Of a DNA stretch of 50,452 bases, positions 15,036 to 22,528 are shown in pieces. The number at the start of each line of letters is the position of its first letter. Positions within the stretch are counted from its first letter, which is position 1. The notes below the pieces were generated by a model that made no database searches, was not told where the DNA came from, and worked only from the letters and a program-made list of their open reading frames with translations. The stretch is from assembly GCA_902776475.1 (NCBI GenBank), contig CACYQD010000023.1:1-50452 (forward strand), written 5' to 3'. The DNA is from an uncultured Prevotellaceae bacterium (GTDB lineage Bacteria > Bacteroidota > Bacteroidia > Bacteroidales > Bacteroidaceae). A program made the position numbers and the translations under genes.

Positions 15036-15850
15036 AAAGCCTTCAGCTGGGGTACATAAGAGCGGGAAACGGGGATGGTGTTGGGGCATGTTCCAAGCGT
15101 CAGTTGATAACCGTTGGAGTTGCCGCGGGCAGCAGTGATGTTGTTCACGTTGACGACAAACGAACGGTGGCACTGGAAGATGTTTTCGTATTCCCTCAAC
15201 TCCTCAACCACTGCGCTCAGCGTGGTATGCACTTCCACGTTCGTAGGCTTGTCTTCCTTCAGGTAACAAACCGAGATGTTGTTTTTCTGAGCTTCAATAT
15301 ACAACAGGCTGTTGATGGGAATGAAAAGGTCATTTCCCCGGACATTGGTGTCGTGAATGGTGATGCAGATGTCTTTTTGCTCCTCCTTGGTGTTGCTCAG
15401 CAATGCCGCCATCTTGTCTTTGAGAAACCGGTTGTAACTGATGCCGACTGAAAGAGTGGTGATGAAGGCTCCGATAATCAAAGTCCAGTAGAAGAACAAG
15501 AGGAAAACAATGAAGGTGATGGGATAATGGAAGAGATGGCTGAACACCAGAAAATTGCCGATGGCAATAAACAGGATGAGGCCAAGAATGGAACATCCCT
15601 CATGCCAGATACGCCAGGGCTTGATGCGTTGGGGCAGCTGCTTGACGACCACGTATCCGTAGGAAGCATAGCAGCATGTCGTGACAAGACCGAAAAGTGC
15701 GGCAGCCAGGCATTTGTTTCCCTTGTACATGCTGAAACCGAAAGGTTGCAACAGAAAAAGGATGGCCCAGATGATGACTCCATAGACGATGCTGTCTCTC
15801 AGCAAGTTTACACTCTTCTTGAATGGATATGTGCGGGTTAGAAATGACAT
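15026..15850 (-). CDS. Membrane-anchored LytTR-family transcriptional regulator
   Basis: A 274-aa protein with four predicted membrane segments in the first half (about 20-40, 47-67, 83-105, 112-133) and a LytTR DNA-binding domain at about 165-272. That domain shows the family pattern: IPINSLLYIEAQKNNISVCY, EYENIFQCHRSFVVNVNNI and the final TIPVSRSYVPQLK. There is no receiver domain, so it is not a two-component response regulator; the membrane part may sense a signal or control activity. The likely target is the receptor gene 112 bp downstream, whose promoter is flanked by phased repeats. Divergent from ald, with a -7 box 20 bp before the ATG. Confidence 0.85.
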   Translation of the reverse strand: MSFLTRTYPFKKSVNLLRDSIVYGVIIWAILFLLQPFGFSMYKGNKCLAAALFGLVTTCCYASYGYVVVKQLPQRIKPWRIWHEGCSILGLILFIAIGNFLVFSHLFHYPITFIVFLLFFYWTLIIGAFITTLSVGISYNRFLKDKMAALLSNTKEEQKDICITIHDTNVRGNDLFIPINSLLYIEAQKNNISVCYLKEDKPTNVEVHTTLSAVVEELREYENIFQCHRSFVVNVNNITAARGNSNGYQLTLGTCPNTIPVSRSYVPQLKAFIA

Positions 15851-15869
15851 GTGATCAAAAAACTTGCTG

Positions 15870-15877
15870 CAAATTTA
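15870..15877 (-). promoter_or_regulatory. -7 box (TAAATTTG) for the LytTR gene
   Basis: Minus-strand TAnnTTTG 20 bp before the ATG; no clear -33. Confidence 0.4.
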
Positions 15878-15984
15878 CATCAAAAAATGGATATATGGGC
15901 CTGTCGGGATGAAGAATTGCGGTTTCTTTGCGCCAGAGTTGAAAAAAATCAAGTGCAAGCAGAACAATTATTCAATTATTTTCC

Positions 15985-15992
15985 TATTTTTG
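15985..15992 (+). promoter_or_regulatory. -7 box (TATTTTTG) for ald
   Basis: Plus-strand TAnnTTTG 33 bp before the chosen ald ATG at 16025. It lies inside the upstream ORF extension and so supports the shorter start. Confidence 0.45.
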
Positions 15993-16024
15993 CAGTAGTT
16001 TATAACCCCAAATTTACTACTACT

Positions 16025-17131
16025 ATGAGAATTGGTATTCCAAAAGAAATCAAGAACAATGAGAGCCGTGTGGGCATGACTCCAGCCGGTGTCTCGGAGC
16101 TTGTAAGACATGGACATGAGGTGTTCGTGCAGCATACTGCCGGAGAAAACAGCAACTTTCCCGATGAGAAATATGTGAAGGCTGGAGCCAAGATCCTCCC
16201 CACGATAGAGGAGACCTACGCCGTGGCCGACATGATTGTGAAGGTGAAAGAGCCTATAGAACCGGAGTATCCGCTTGTGAAGCCGGGCCAGCTCCTGTTT
16301 ACTTACTTCCATTTCGCCTGCGACAGGCCCCTTACCGATGCGATGATCAAGAGCGGGGGAGTTTGCCTCGCCTACGAGACCGTGCAACTTGCCGACCATT
16401 CCCTTCCTCTCCTCATCCCGATGAGTGAGGTCGCCGGACGTATGGCCACATTGAATGGCGCCTATTACCTGCAAAAGACCAAAGGAGGTAAAGGCAAACT
16501 GATCTGCGGTGTCCCAGGTGTGAAACCGGCCAAGGTTCTTGTCCTTGGTGGTGGAACGGTAGGACAGGCAGCCGCCCGGGTAGCTGCAGGAATGGGTGCC
16601 CGCGTCATCATCACCGACATCTCCCTTCCCTTACTCAAGCAACTGTCGATAGAGATGCCGCCCAATGTGACACCGCTCTACTCCAACCGACACAATATTG
16701 AGCAGGAACTGCACGACGTAGATATCGTCGTCGGTTCGGTGCTTATCCCCGGCGACAAGGCTCCGCACCTCATCACGCGCGACATGCTCAAGATGATGGA
16801 ACCTGGAACCGTGCTCGTGGATGTCGCCATCGACCAGGGTGGATGCTTCGAGACCTCAAGGCCCACCACGCACAGCGAACCCACATACATCCTCGACGGT
16901 ATCGTGCATTATGCCGTGGCCAACATTCCGGGAGCCGTCCCCAATACTTCAACGACAGCCTTGACCAATGCCACGCTGCGATATGCCCTCGCACTTGCCG
17001 ACAAAGGCTGGCGCAAGGCCTGCAAGGATGACCCCGCACTCTACAAGGGCCTGAATGTCGTAGAGGGCAAGATCACCTTCAAAGCCGTGGCCGACGTCTT
17101 TGGCCTTCCCTACGAACCCGTGGAACTTTAA
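16025..17131 (+). CDS. ald: Alanine dehydrogenase
   Basis: A 368-aa NAD-dependent enzyme interconverting L-alanine and pyruvate plus ammonia. The N-terminus MRIGIPKEIKNNESRVGMTP and the substrate site (MIVKVKEP, LLFTYFHFACD) are characteristic. The Rossmann fold begins at KVLVLGGGTVGQAAARVAAG near residue 170, and the C-terminal DGIVHYAVANIPGAVPNTST loop is conserved. Length is normal. The start at 16025 matches the family; the ORF runs 58 codons further upstream but contains the promoter. The oddity is at the 3' end: the last codons (PYEPVEL-stop) are the first of six tandem 36-bp copies running to 17322. Confidence 0.94.
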   Translation: MRIGIPKEIKNNESRVGMTPAGVSELVRHGHEVFVQHTAGENSNFPDEKYVKAGAKILPTIEETYAVADMIVKVKEPIEPEYPLVKPGQLLFTYFHFACDRPLTDAMIKSGGVCLAYETVQLADHSLPLLIPMSEVAGRMATLNGAYYLQKTKGGKGKLICGVPGVKPAKVLVLGGGTVGQAAARVAAGMGARVIITDISLPLLKQLSIEMPPNVTPLYSNRHNIEQELHDVDIVVGSVLIPGDKAPHLITRDMLKMMEPGTVLVDVAIDQGGCFETSRPTTHSEPTYILDGIVHYAVANIPGAVPNTSTTALTNATLRYALALADKGWRKACKDDPALYKGLNVVEGKITFKAVADVFGLPYEPVEL

Positions 17132-17322
17132 CAAAACCCCGCGCCCTACGAGCCCGTGGACCTTTAACGAAGTCCAACGCCCTACGAGTCCGTGGAGCTT
17201 TAACGAAGACCAACGCCCTACGAGTCCGTGGAACTATAACAAAGCCCAACGCCTACGAACCCGTGTAACTTTGAAAAAGCCCAACGCCCTTCGAGCCCGT
17301 GGACCTTTGACGATGATTAAAA
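17108..17322 (+). repeat. 36-bp tandem repeat, six copies, starting in the last codons of ald
   Basis: Units begin at 17108 (inside ald), 17144, 17180, 17216, 17252 and 17287. Four are 36 bp, the fifth is 35 and the last is divergent. In the ald frame the first four read PYEPVEL, PYEPVDL, PYESVEL and PYESVEL, each followed by TAA. Copies differ at several sites, including third codon positions. A different frame stays open through the array (repeating TSPW) but is unlikely to be a gene. Confidence 0.9.
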
Positions 17323-17326
17323 CAAT

Positions 17327-17360
17327 TTTGTCCCGCATCCCAAAGACGATGCGGGACAAA
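17327..17360 (+). terminator. Terminator after ald and its repeat array
   Basis: TTTGTCCCGCATC (17327-17339) pairs perfectly with GATGCGGGACAAA (17348-17360) and is followed by TTTTG. Confidence 0.75.
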
Positions 17361-17391
17361 TTTTGCTGCTATGAACCCAATCCCACTCTCA

Positions 17392-17545
17392 AAGCATATT
17401 TATCCCTCTCCCTCTGGGAGAGGTTAGGTGAGGGGCAAGAAGTATGCATCCCCCTGATACGCCCCTGATACGAGAGAAGCATATTTATCCCTCACCCTCT
17501 GGGAGAGGTTAGGTGAGGGTCAAGAAGTACGCATCCCCTTGATAC
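17392..17545. repeat. Duplicated 85-bp unit with REP-like palindrome
   Basis: Two copies begin at 17392 and 17477. Each contains AAGCATATTTATCCCTC, the palindrome CCCTCTGGGAGAGG, TTAGGTGAGGG, and then CAAGAAGTAYGCATCCCC with GATAC. It lies between the ald terminator and the ftsZ end. No gene is seen in 17361-17621. Confidence 0.8.
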
Positions 17546-17565
17546 ACGCTACGCTAAAACCAGTA

Positions 17566-17588
17566 GAGACGTCACATTGTGGCGTCTC
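17566..17588. terminator. GAGACG-type hairpin downstream of ftsZ
   Basis: GAGACGTCAC pairs with GTGGCGTCTC (one G-T). It lies 34 bp beyond the ftsZ stop on the minus strand. A related hairpin is at 30391-30430. T-tracts are weak on both sides. Confidence 0.45.
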
Positions 17589-17621
17589 CCAAATTAGCTA
17601 AGCAAACTTAAGAGCTTAGTT

Positions 17622-18959
17622 TCAGACAAAACGTATCAAATTCCCCGTCCCCCTGATATCTTCCGCATCTACCGAAGCGGCGCTGACCAAATCACCATTG
17701 GAAATTTGGCAGATACGCTCGAGAGATTTACGTGAGCGATGCGCTGTCGTGCTGCTCTCCACCGCCAGGATGATGTCCTCATTGTCCAAATCTTCTTGCT
17801 TGAAGATATAAATGTACGGACGTGGCTTGTAGGGGGTGGATGACGTTTTGCCGTAATAATCCTCACGGCGCTTAATCAGTTTGATGAGATGATCTTCTTC
17901 ATCAGCCATGCGGGCAGAGTCCACCTGTGTGTTGTTGTTCAGATGTCTGTTCATACCGTCAACATGCTCAATGCCGAAGCCTGTGGCAAGGATGGTCACC
18001 TTCACTTTCTTGCCCATCTCGGGATTCACGGCCAGTCCCCATTTGATTCTGTAATCACTGCCGAATTTGGCCATGAAGTTATGGACTTCGTTCATCTCCT
18101 CCATCATCAGACCTTCGTTTTCCTTGTCCTCGGAGAAAGAGATGTTCAGCAGGATCTTTTTGGAGTTGAACACATCGTTGTCATTGAGCAGAGGCGAGGT
18201 CAGCGCGTCTTTGATGGCTTTTTTCACTCGTCCTTCACCTTCGCCGTAACCTGTGCTCATGATGGCGACGCCACCGTCCTTGAGCACGGTGCGCACATCG
18301 TTGAAATCGAGGTTGATGAGTCCGTGGAAGGTGATGATTTCGGTGATGCTGCGAACAGCTATGTTCAAGGTGTCATCGGCCCTGGCGAAGGCATTAAGCA
18401 CGGAGACGTCGGGGTAAATCTGGCGGAGACGCTCGTTGTTGATGACGAGCAAGGCATCCACATGCTTTGCCATTTCCTCGACACCATCGAGTGCCTGGTC
18501 GATCTTATTGGCTCCCTCGAAACAGAAGGGAATGGTGACGATGCCCACGGTCAGAATGCCGAGTTCTTTGGATATGCGTGCAATCACAGGGGCTGCTCCT
18601 GTCCCTGTGCCGCCGCCCATACCGGCAGTGATGAACGACATCTTGGTGCCATCATTGAGCATTCCGCGGATGTCATCAATGCTCTCTTCGGCGGCCTTTC
18701 GTGCCACTTCAGGGATGTTGCCTGCCCCAAGTCCCTCTTTGCCCAACTGGATGTGGACGGGTACTGGGGAGTTGTTGAGGGCTTGGCGGTCGGTGTTGCA
18801 GAGCACGAATGTCACATCGTGTATGCTATTGCGATACATGTGGTTGACAGCGTTGCCGCCGCCACCTCCCACACCGATGACTTTGATGATGCAATTCTCT
18901 TTTGGCAGGTCCACGACATCGAGGACTTCATGTATGTTGGGGTAATTCTCGTTGGACAT
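17622..18959 (-). CDS. ftsZ: Cell division protein FtsZ
   Basis: A 445-aa tubulin homologue forming the cytokinetic ring. The GTP-binding core is intact: VIGVGGGGGNAVNHM near residue 28, the GGGTGTG signature at 115-121, and the T7 catalytic loop NLDFND that completes the site of the neighbouring subunit. After about residue 330 comes a long variable linker (DGMNRHLNNNTQVDSARMAD and on). The extreme C-terminus reads EDIRGTGNLIRFV, unlike the proteobacterial tail but basic and hydrophobic at the end, so it may be this group's partner-binding peptide. It lies 41 bp behind ftsA and is probably cotranscribed. Confidence 0.97.
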   Translation of the reverse strand: MSNENYPNIHEVLDVVDLPKENCIIKVIGVGGGGGNAVNHMYRNSIHDVTFVLCNTDRQALNNSPVPVHIQLGKEGLGAGNIPEVARKAAEESIDDIRGMLNDGTKMSFITAGMGGGTGTGAAPVIARISKELGILTVGIVTIPFCFEGANKIDQALDGVEEMAKHVDALLVINNERLRQIYPDVSVLNAFARADDTLNIAVRSITEIITFHGLINLDFNDVRTVLKDGGVAIMSTGYGEGEGRVKKAIKDALTSPLLNDNDVFNSKKILLNISFSEDKENEGLMMEEMNEVHNFMAKFGSDYRIKWGLAVNPEMGKKVKVTILATGFGIEHVDGMNRHLNNNTQVDSARMADEEDHLIKLIKRREDYYGKTSSTPYKPRPYIYIFKQEDLDNEDIILAVESSTTAHRSRKSLERICQISNGDLVSAASVDAEDIRGTGNLIRFV

Positions 18960-19000
18960 ATTGGATCTTTTGTTTGATGGTGTATAAATGGGGTTATGGA

Positions 19001-20437
19001 TTAGCGGTTGTAGTCCTCCTCGTTCTCAGCAGAGAGGATTTTGGTGCCAAGATCCTGCAGAAAATGGTATCCTCGGGATAGCCATCCGTTTTTGTGAGGA
19101 TTTTGCGGCCCATTTTTGACGGCTTTATCATCACCTTGAGGTCTCTTTTCATGGTCTGGTTTCTTTGCGGGAGGCTCCACCCGGCTTGACACGTCAGGAT
19201 TGCCGTTTTTTGTTTTTGTGGTGTCTGCTGTCTGACTGATGGCGCGTTCGCTGGTGTCAAAGAGGTCTTGCACAGGCTTGATGATCGGCCCTGCACAGTT
19301 CATGTCACCTTTGGCGAGCAGTCCCAGCGCGGTGTTCATCATGCCGTCATGGGCGTTGATGTCCTTGTCGGTGGAAATAACCTTCTGTTGTATGGTGTCT
19401 GCGATGCGGACTCTCTTGATACCGGTGATCTCCGTAAACGCTCTTCTGATTTCCTTCATTTTTGATCCACCACCGGTGAGGATGATGCCGCCCATGAGTT
19501 TTTCGTTGTATTTGGGGGGAACCTGACCGAACCAAACATTCTGGATGATTTCATTGATACGGGCTACCACCAGTTCGTTGAATGCCTTTGCCGATACGGA
19601 GCGTTCCGCATTGACGGGCAGCATCTCCTCGGTGTCAATCTCAGCGGGCTCAATAAATGCCTTACCAAATTTGATTTTCATCTCCTCGGCCTCGTTCTCC
19701 TCCATGAGCAGGGAGGTGATGTCCTTGGTGATGTTGTTGCCGCCCAATGGAATGACTGCCAGGTGCCGGAGGATATTCTTGAAATAGACGGAGACGGTGG
19801 TGGTGTCGGCCCCCAGATCGACGAGGAGGCAACCGTTGCGCATTTCACTCTCTGTGAGTATGCTTTGCGCCTGGGCAACGGGTGCGAGATACATCTCGGC
19901 GATGGAGATCTTGGCTTTCTCAAAACATTTGTTTAGATTGCGGAAGAAAGCCTTGCGGCAGACGATGTTGAGGAAATTGCCCTCTATTTTGCTGCTTTGG
20001 ATTCCCACAGGGTCAATCTGATACAGTGTCCCCACCTTAAACTCCTGGGTGACGGCATCCAGAATGATAAGGTCGGGATAGTCGGTGAAGCGGTTGTTGT
20101 CCATCAGTTCGTTGATCAACCCTTGCGAGATGATGGTGTCCTCGGGGAGCGTCTTCACACTGCTGTTGCTGATGCTGCGGATGGATTGTCCTCCCACACC
20201 CACATACACCTGCGTGATTTCCGATTTGAGAAGGGTCTTCAGTTTATTGATGATGTTGGTCAGACAAGCGCTGGTCTTGTCGATGTTGTAAACCACCCCT
20301 TTGCGGATGCAAGGTGTGGCGTCCTCTCTGACGACGGAGAGCACCTGAATACTCCCGTCCGTGTTTTTCTTGCCGGCGATGCCGGTGATTTTCGTAGAGC
20401 CCAGTTCTATTGCTACGATGAATTCTTTTGCTGCCAT
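19001..20437 (-). CDS. ftsA: Cell division protein FtsA
   Basis: A 478-aa actin-like protein that tethers FtsZ to the membrane. Visible motifs are VAIELGSTKITGIAGKK (phosphate 1), the SHS2/1C region about 85-165, LVDLGADTTTVSVY (phosphate 2) and GGIILTGGGSKMK (adenosine). A proline- and lysine-rich linker follows (about 400-445), then an amphipathic C-terminal helix (GWLSRGYHFLQDLGTKIL) that fits the membrane-targeting sequence. It is immediately followed by ftsZ. The usual upstream neighbour ftsQ is missing; 186 bp upstream lies a metallophosphoesterase gene, so ftsA-ftsZ are detached from the rest of the division cluster here. Confidence 0.95.
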   Translation of the reverse strand: MAAKEFIVAIELGSTKITGIAGKKNTDGSIQVLSVVREDATPCIRKGVVYNIDKTSACLTNIINKLKTLLKSEITQVYVGVGGQSIRSISNSSVKTLPEDTIISQGLINELMDNNRFTDYPDLIILDAVTQEFKVGTLYQIDPVGIQSSKIEGNFLNIVCRKAFFRNLNKCFEKAKISIAEMYLAPVAQAQSILTESEMRNGCLLVDLGADTTTVSVYFKNILRHLAVIPLGGNNITKDITSLLMEENEAEEMKIKFGKAFIEPAEIDTEEMLPVNAERSVSAKAFNELVVARINEIIQNVWFGQVPPKYNEKLMGGIILTGGGSKMKEIRRAFTEITGIKRVRIADTIQQKVISTDKDINAHDGMMNTALGLLAKGDMNCAGPIIKPVQDLFDTSERAISQTADTTKTKNGNPDVSSRVEPPAKKPDHEKRPQGDDKAVKNGPQNPHKNGWLSRGYHFLQDLGTKILSAENEEDYNR

Positions 20438-20623
20438 ATTGGTCGTAAGTTATATGTTGAATCCGCCCCTGTTTCATCATCATGATTAATGATGCAGGGC
20501 GGATAAAGTCATTTCAAGCAACATCGTTAAGCTGATGTTGTTGCTCTTTCATTATAATATAGTGTGATTATAGGATGCTTCTATCTATCTCTTGAGATAA
20601 ATTGATGGATTTTTTGCTAAAAT
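20438..20623. other. ftsA upstream region
   Basis: A 186-bp AT-rich gap. It contains a palindromic ATCATCATGATTAATGAT and a stem GCAACATC (20517-20524) / GATGTTGTTGC (20533-20543). No TAnnTTTG box is found on the minus strand, so the ftsA promoter was not located. No ORF of note. Confidence 0.4.
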
Positions 20624-21205
20624 TTACAGTTGTTCGGATTCATAATCGATCACCCGCGGCTTATACCGCATATTCATGACATCATCAAGCACGGCGCCAT
20701 TGGAGAAGATGATGCCGTCTTCTTTTGTGATGCCGTTTGACTCATGGGCATGGCCGAAGAGATGATAACGTGGCTTTACCTCCATCACCCTGTTCCACAA
20801 TTGTTCATTTCCCCAGTGATAGCCGCTCGACTGGTCGAGAATCATGATGGGCGGCTCATGGGTGATGAGCACATCCACGTCATGGGGGATCAATTCTGGG
20901 GATTCGTTGTATCTCAGTCCAAAGAACTTCACCCCGTTGATCTCATAGCCACGGTTTTGCAGGAGATGAACATTGTCGGGCAGGTCTTCGATACCATCCG
21001 CAAACCACAGACAAAGGTCATGGTTGCCCGTCACGAAAATCTTTTGAGGGTAGGGGAGTTCGATAAACCAGTTGAGGAAATCGAGCACCTCTTTCTCAGA
21101 GCCATTGTCGGCGAAGTCACCGCAATGCACGATGACGTCGGCCGCTGGAAGCCTTTTCAGCTTCCGGTGGCGACTGTGAGTGTCAGATATTTGAAGTATT
21201 CTCAT
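20624..21205 (-). CDS. Calcineurin-like metallophosphoesterase
   Basis: A 193-aa single-domain metallophosphoesterase. All metal-site motifs are present in order: D8-T-H10, G29-D30, G60-N-H-D63, the THEPP histidine (about residue 115) and GHAHES (about 150). This compact form resembles YfcE/MPPED-like phosphodiesterases. The substrate (cyclic nucleotide, nucleic acid or phospho-monoester) cannot be told. It is the last gene of a probable operon with the 111-aa protein and the retropepsin-like protease, 10 bp after the former. Confidence 0.88.
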   Translation of the reverse strand: MRILQISDTHSRHRKLKRLPAADVIVHCGDFADNGSEKEVLDFLNWFIELPYPQKIFVTGNHDLCLWFADGIEDLPDNVHLLQNRGYEINGVKFFGLRYNESPELIPHDVDVLITHEPPIMILDQSSGYHWGNEQLWNRVMEVKPRYHLFGHAHESNGITKEDGIIFSNGAVLDDVMNMRYKPRVIDYESEQL

Positions 21206-21215
21206 ATTTGTTGAT

Positions 21216-21551
21216 TCATGTTCTTGATGTCTTGTCTGATGGCATGTCGTATTCTTCTTTTATTTTCATATAATCGAATTTTACGAATTCTCTCCAAGAG
21301 CCGAAATGTTCTTTCTCTTCTTGATCAAGCATTTGTTGAGTCTCTTCTGTAAGCTTGGATTTGCAATACTCATATTGATTAAAGGAGTCCAATCCATATT
21401 CTTCCAAATATTTGTAATAGACAGGTAACTCCCCATATTCGTAATATTTTTGACACATACGGAACCACCTTGCTGCTCGCAAGTAGTTCTTTCTCTTCTT
21501 CTGTACCATACCTTCTTTGTAGGTACCGTCAATATTTCCTAAATCCGACAT
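21216..21551 (-). CDS. Unknown 111-aa charged protein
   Basis: Not recognised. The protein is soluble, helical and rich in Lys, Glu and Tyr (KKRKNYLRAARWFRMCQKYY, then KYLEEYGLDSF), with no signal peptide or membrane segment. The helix pattern around residues 20-55 loosely recalls a Sel1/TPR-type repeat. It is AT-richer than the flanking enzymes. It starts 4 bp after the retropepsin stop and ends 10 bp before the metallophosphoesterase, so all three are very probably cotranscribed. Confidence 0.65.
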   Translation of the reverse strand: MSDLGNIDGTYKEGMVQKKRKNYLRAARWFRMCQKYYEYGELPVYYKYLEEYGLDSFNQYEYCKSKLTEETQQMLDQEEKEHFGSWREFVKFDYMKIKEEYDMPSDKTSRT

Positions 21552-21555
21552 GTCG

Positions 21556-22473
21556 TTATGCTGTTAGATTCTTCTTGTAGATGTATTTTACGCCAAAATC
21601 GAGTACCCATTTCTCTTTGGCCATAAACGGAGAACCGATAAGACCTACTACAGGAGGAAGTTGCACGCCGTCTTTGTCGCACTTTCCCTGCTCGGGCGTC
21701 ATCAGGTAATGCTGTGAAACCTTGAAAATGTCCTCATGGTGGACCACATCGGTGTCGTCTTCAGTCAGTGTCAAAAGACAGAATTTGACCATCGCATCCT
21801 TGACTTCTGTACCTCCTGCAATTCCAGCAATCGTGTCTGTGGTGCCAAGGATCTGACAGTCAAAGCCACCGTCTTTGATCGTTTGTGAGGCAATGATATT
21901 GCTTGTGGCACCAGAATCTGCCAATACCACAACGTCAGTCCCATTTTGTCTGATCGCTAATACTGGAAGTCCGTATCTCTCCAACCCGATTTCCATGGGG
22001 AAGAAGAAATCACAGTCGGATATGCGGAGATTTTCTGGACTGACATTGGACGTGTGGAGTGTGTAGTCATTGTAGTCGATCGCCAGCCGATACTGTTGCA
22101 TGAACAGGTTGCCCAGAATGCCAATGATGGGTGTTCCGCCGATTTCAGATGGAATATCTATGTCGCCGTCTTTGATGCAGAATGGTTCGTGAAACTGTTT
22201 GCTTCCGAGCGTGAAATGGAATTTAGCGAGACGGGTTGTCACCATTTCATTGCCGGCTCCACCTATATTCATGGTGCCTTCCTCTGCCTGCCATACCACT
22301 CCATGCTGCTCTGCACGTGCCCCGATAAGGATATTGTGGCAGCTGCATGAGTCAACCACCATCAATGCTGAATGCGTCTTCGCATCCTGATCCACATATT
22401 CCACCTTGGCGAACGGTGCCAAATCGCCTTTCACTCTCATCAGTTGCACCATGAAGTCGGTTTCGTTTTTCAT
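21556..22473 (-). CDS. Two-lobed retropepsin-like aspartic protease
   Basis: A 305-aa cytoplasmic protein (no signal peptide). Two similar halves each have a catalytic-type motif followed about 75-100 residues later by a hydrophobic-hydrophobic-Gly motif. Half 1 has MVVD41-S-C-S with IIGILGNLFM; half 2 has VLAD186-S-G-A-T with VVGLIGSPFM. Retropepsins normally act as dimers of one such unit; here both sit in one chain, as in pepsin. The second motif is canonical DSG, while the first is DSC, keeping the Asp but losing the Gly. The start at 22473 (MKNETDFMVQL) lies just after a TAACTTTG box; the upstream ORF extension contains that promoter. Substrate unknown. Confidence 0.75.
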   Translation of the reverse strand: MKNETDFMVQLMRVKGDLAPFAKVEYVDQDAKTHSALMVVDSCSCHNILIGARAEQHGVVWQAEEGTMNIGGAGNEMVTTRLAKFHFTLGSKQFHEPFCIKDGDIDIPSEIGGTPIIGILGNLFMQQYRLAIDYNDYTLHTSNVSPENLRISDCDFFFPMEIGLERYGLPVLAIRQNGTDVVVLADSGATSNIIASQTIKDGGFDCQILGTTDTIAGIAGGTEVKDAMVKFCLLTLTEDDTDVVHHEDIFKVSQHYLMTPEQGKCDKDGVQLPPVVGLIGSPFMAKEKWVLDFGVKYIYKKNLTA

Positions 22474-22503
22474 AATTTTAAGTGGTTTTTTAATTTGACG
22501 GTG

Positions 22504-22511
22504 CAAAGTTA
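22504..22511 (-). promoter_or_regulatory. -7 box (TAACTTTG) for the protease operon
   Basis: Minus-strand TAnnTTTG 30 bp before the protease ATG and within 20 bp of the end of the WYL gene, giving the protease-unknown-phosphoesterase set its own promoter. No clear -33. Confidence 0.45.
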
Positions 22512-22528
22512 TAGAGGAGGCGCGAACT

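Noticed and set aside
17108-17322. CRISPR-like array
   Set aside because: Repeats are contiguous with no unique spacers and begin inside ald.
17100-17468. 122-aa ORF with repeated TSPW peptide
   Set aside because: It reads through the non-coding 36-bp repeats in a frame other than ald; openness follows from the repeat period being a multiple of three. No promoter or homology was recognised.
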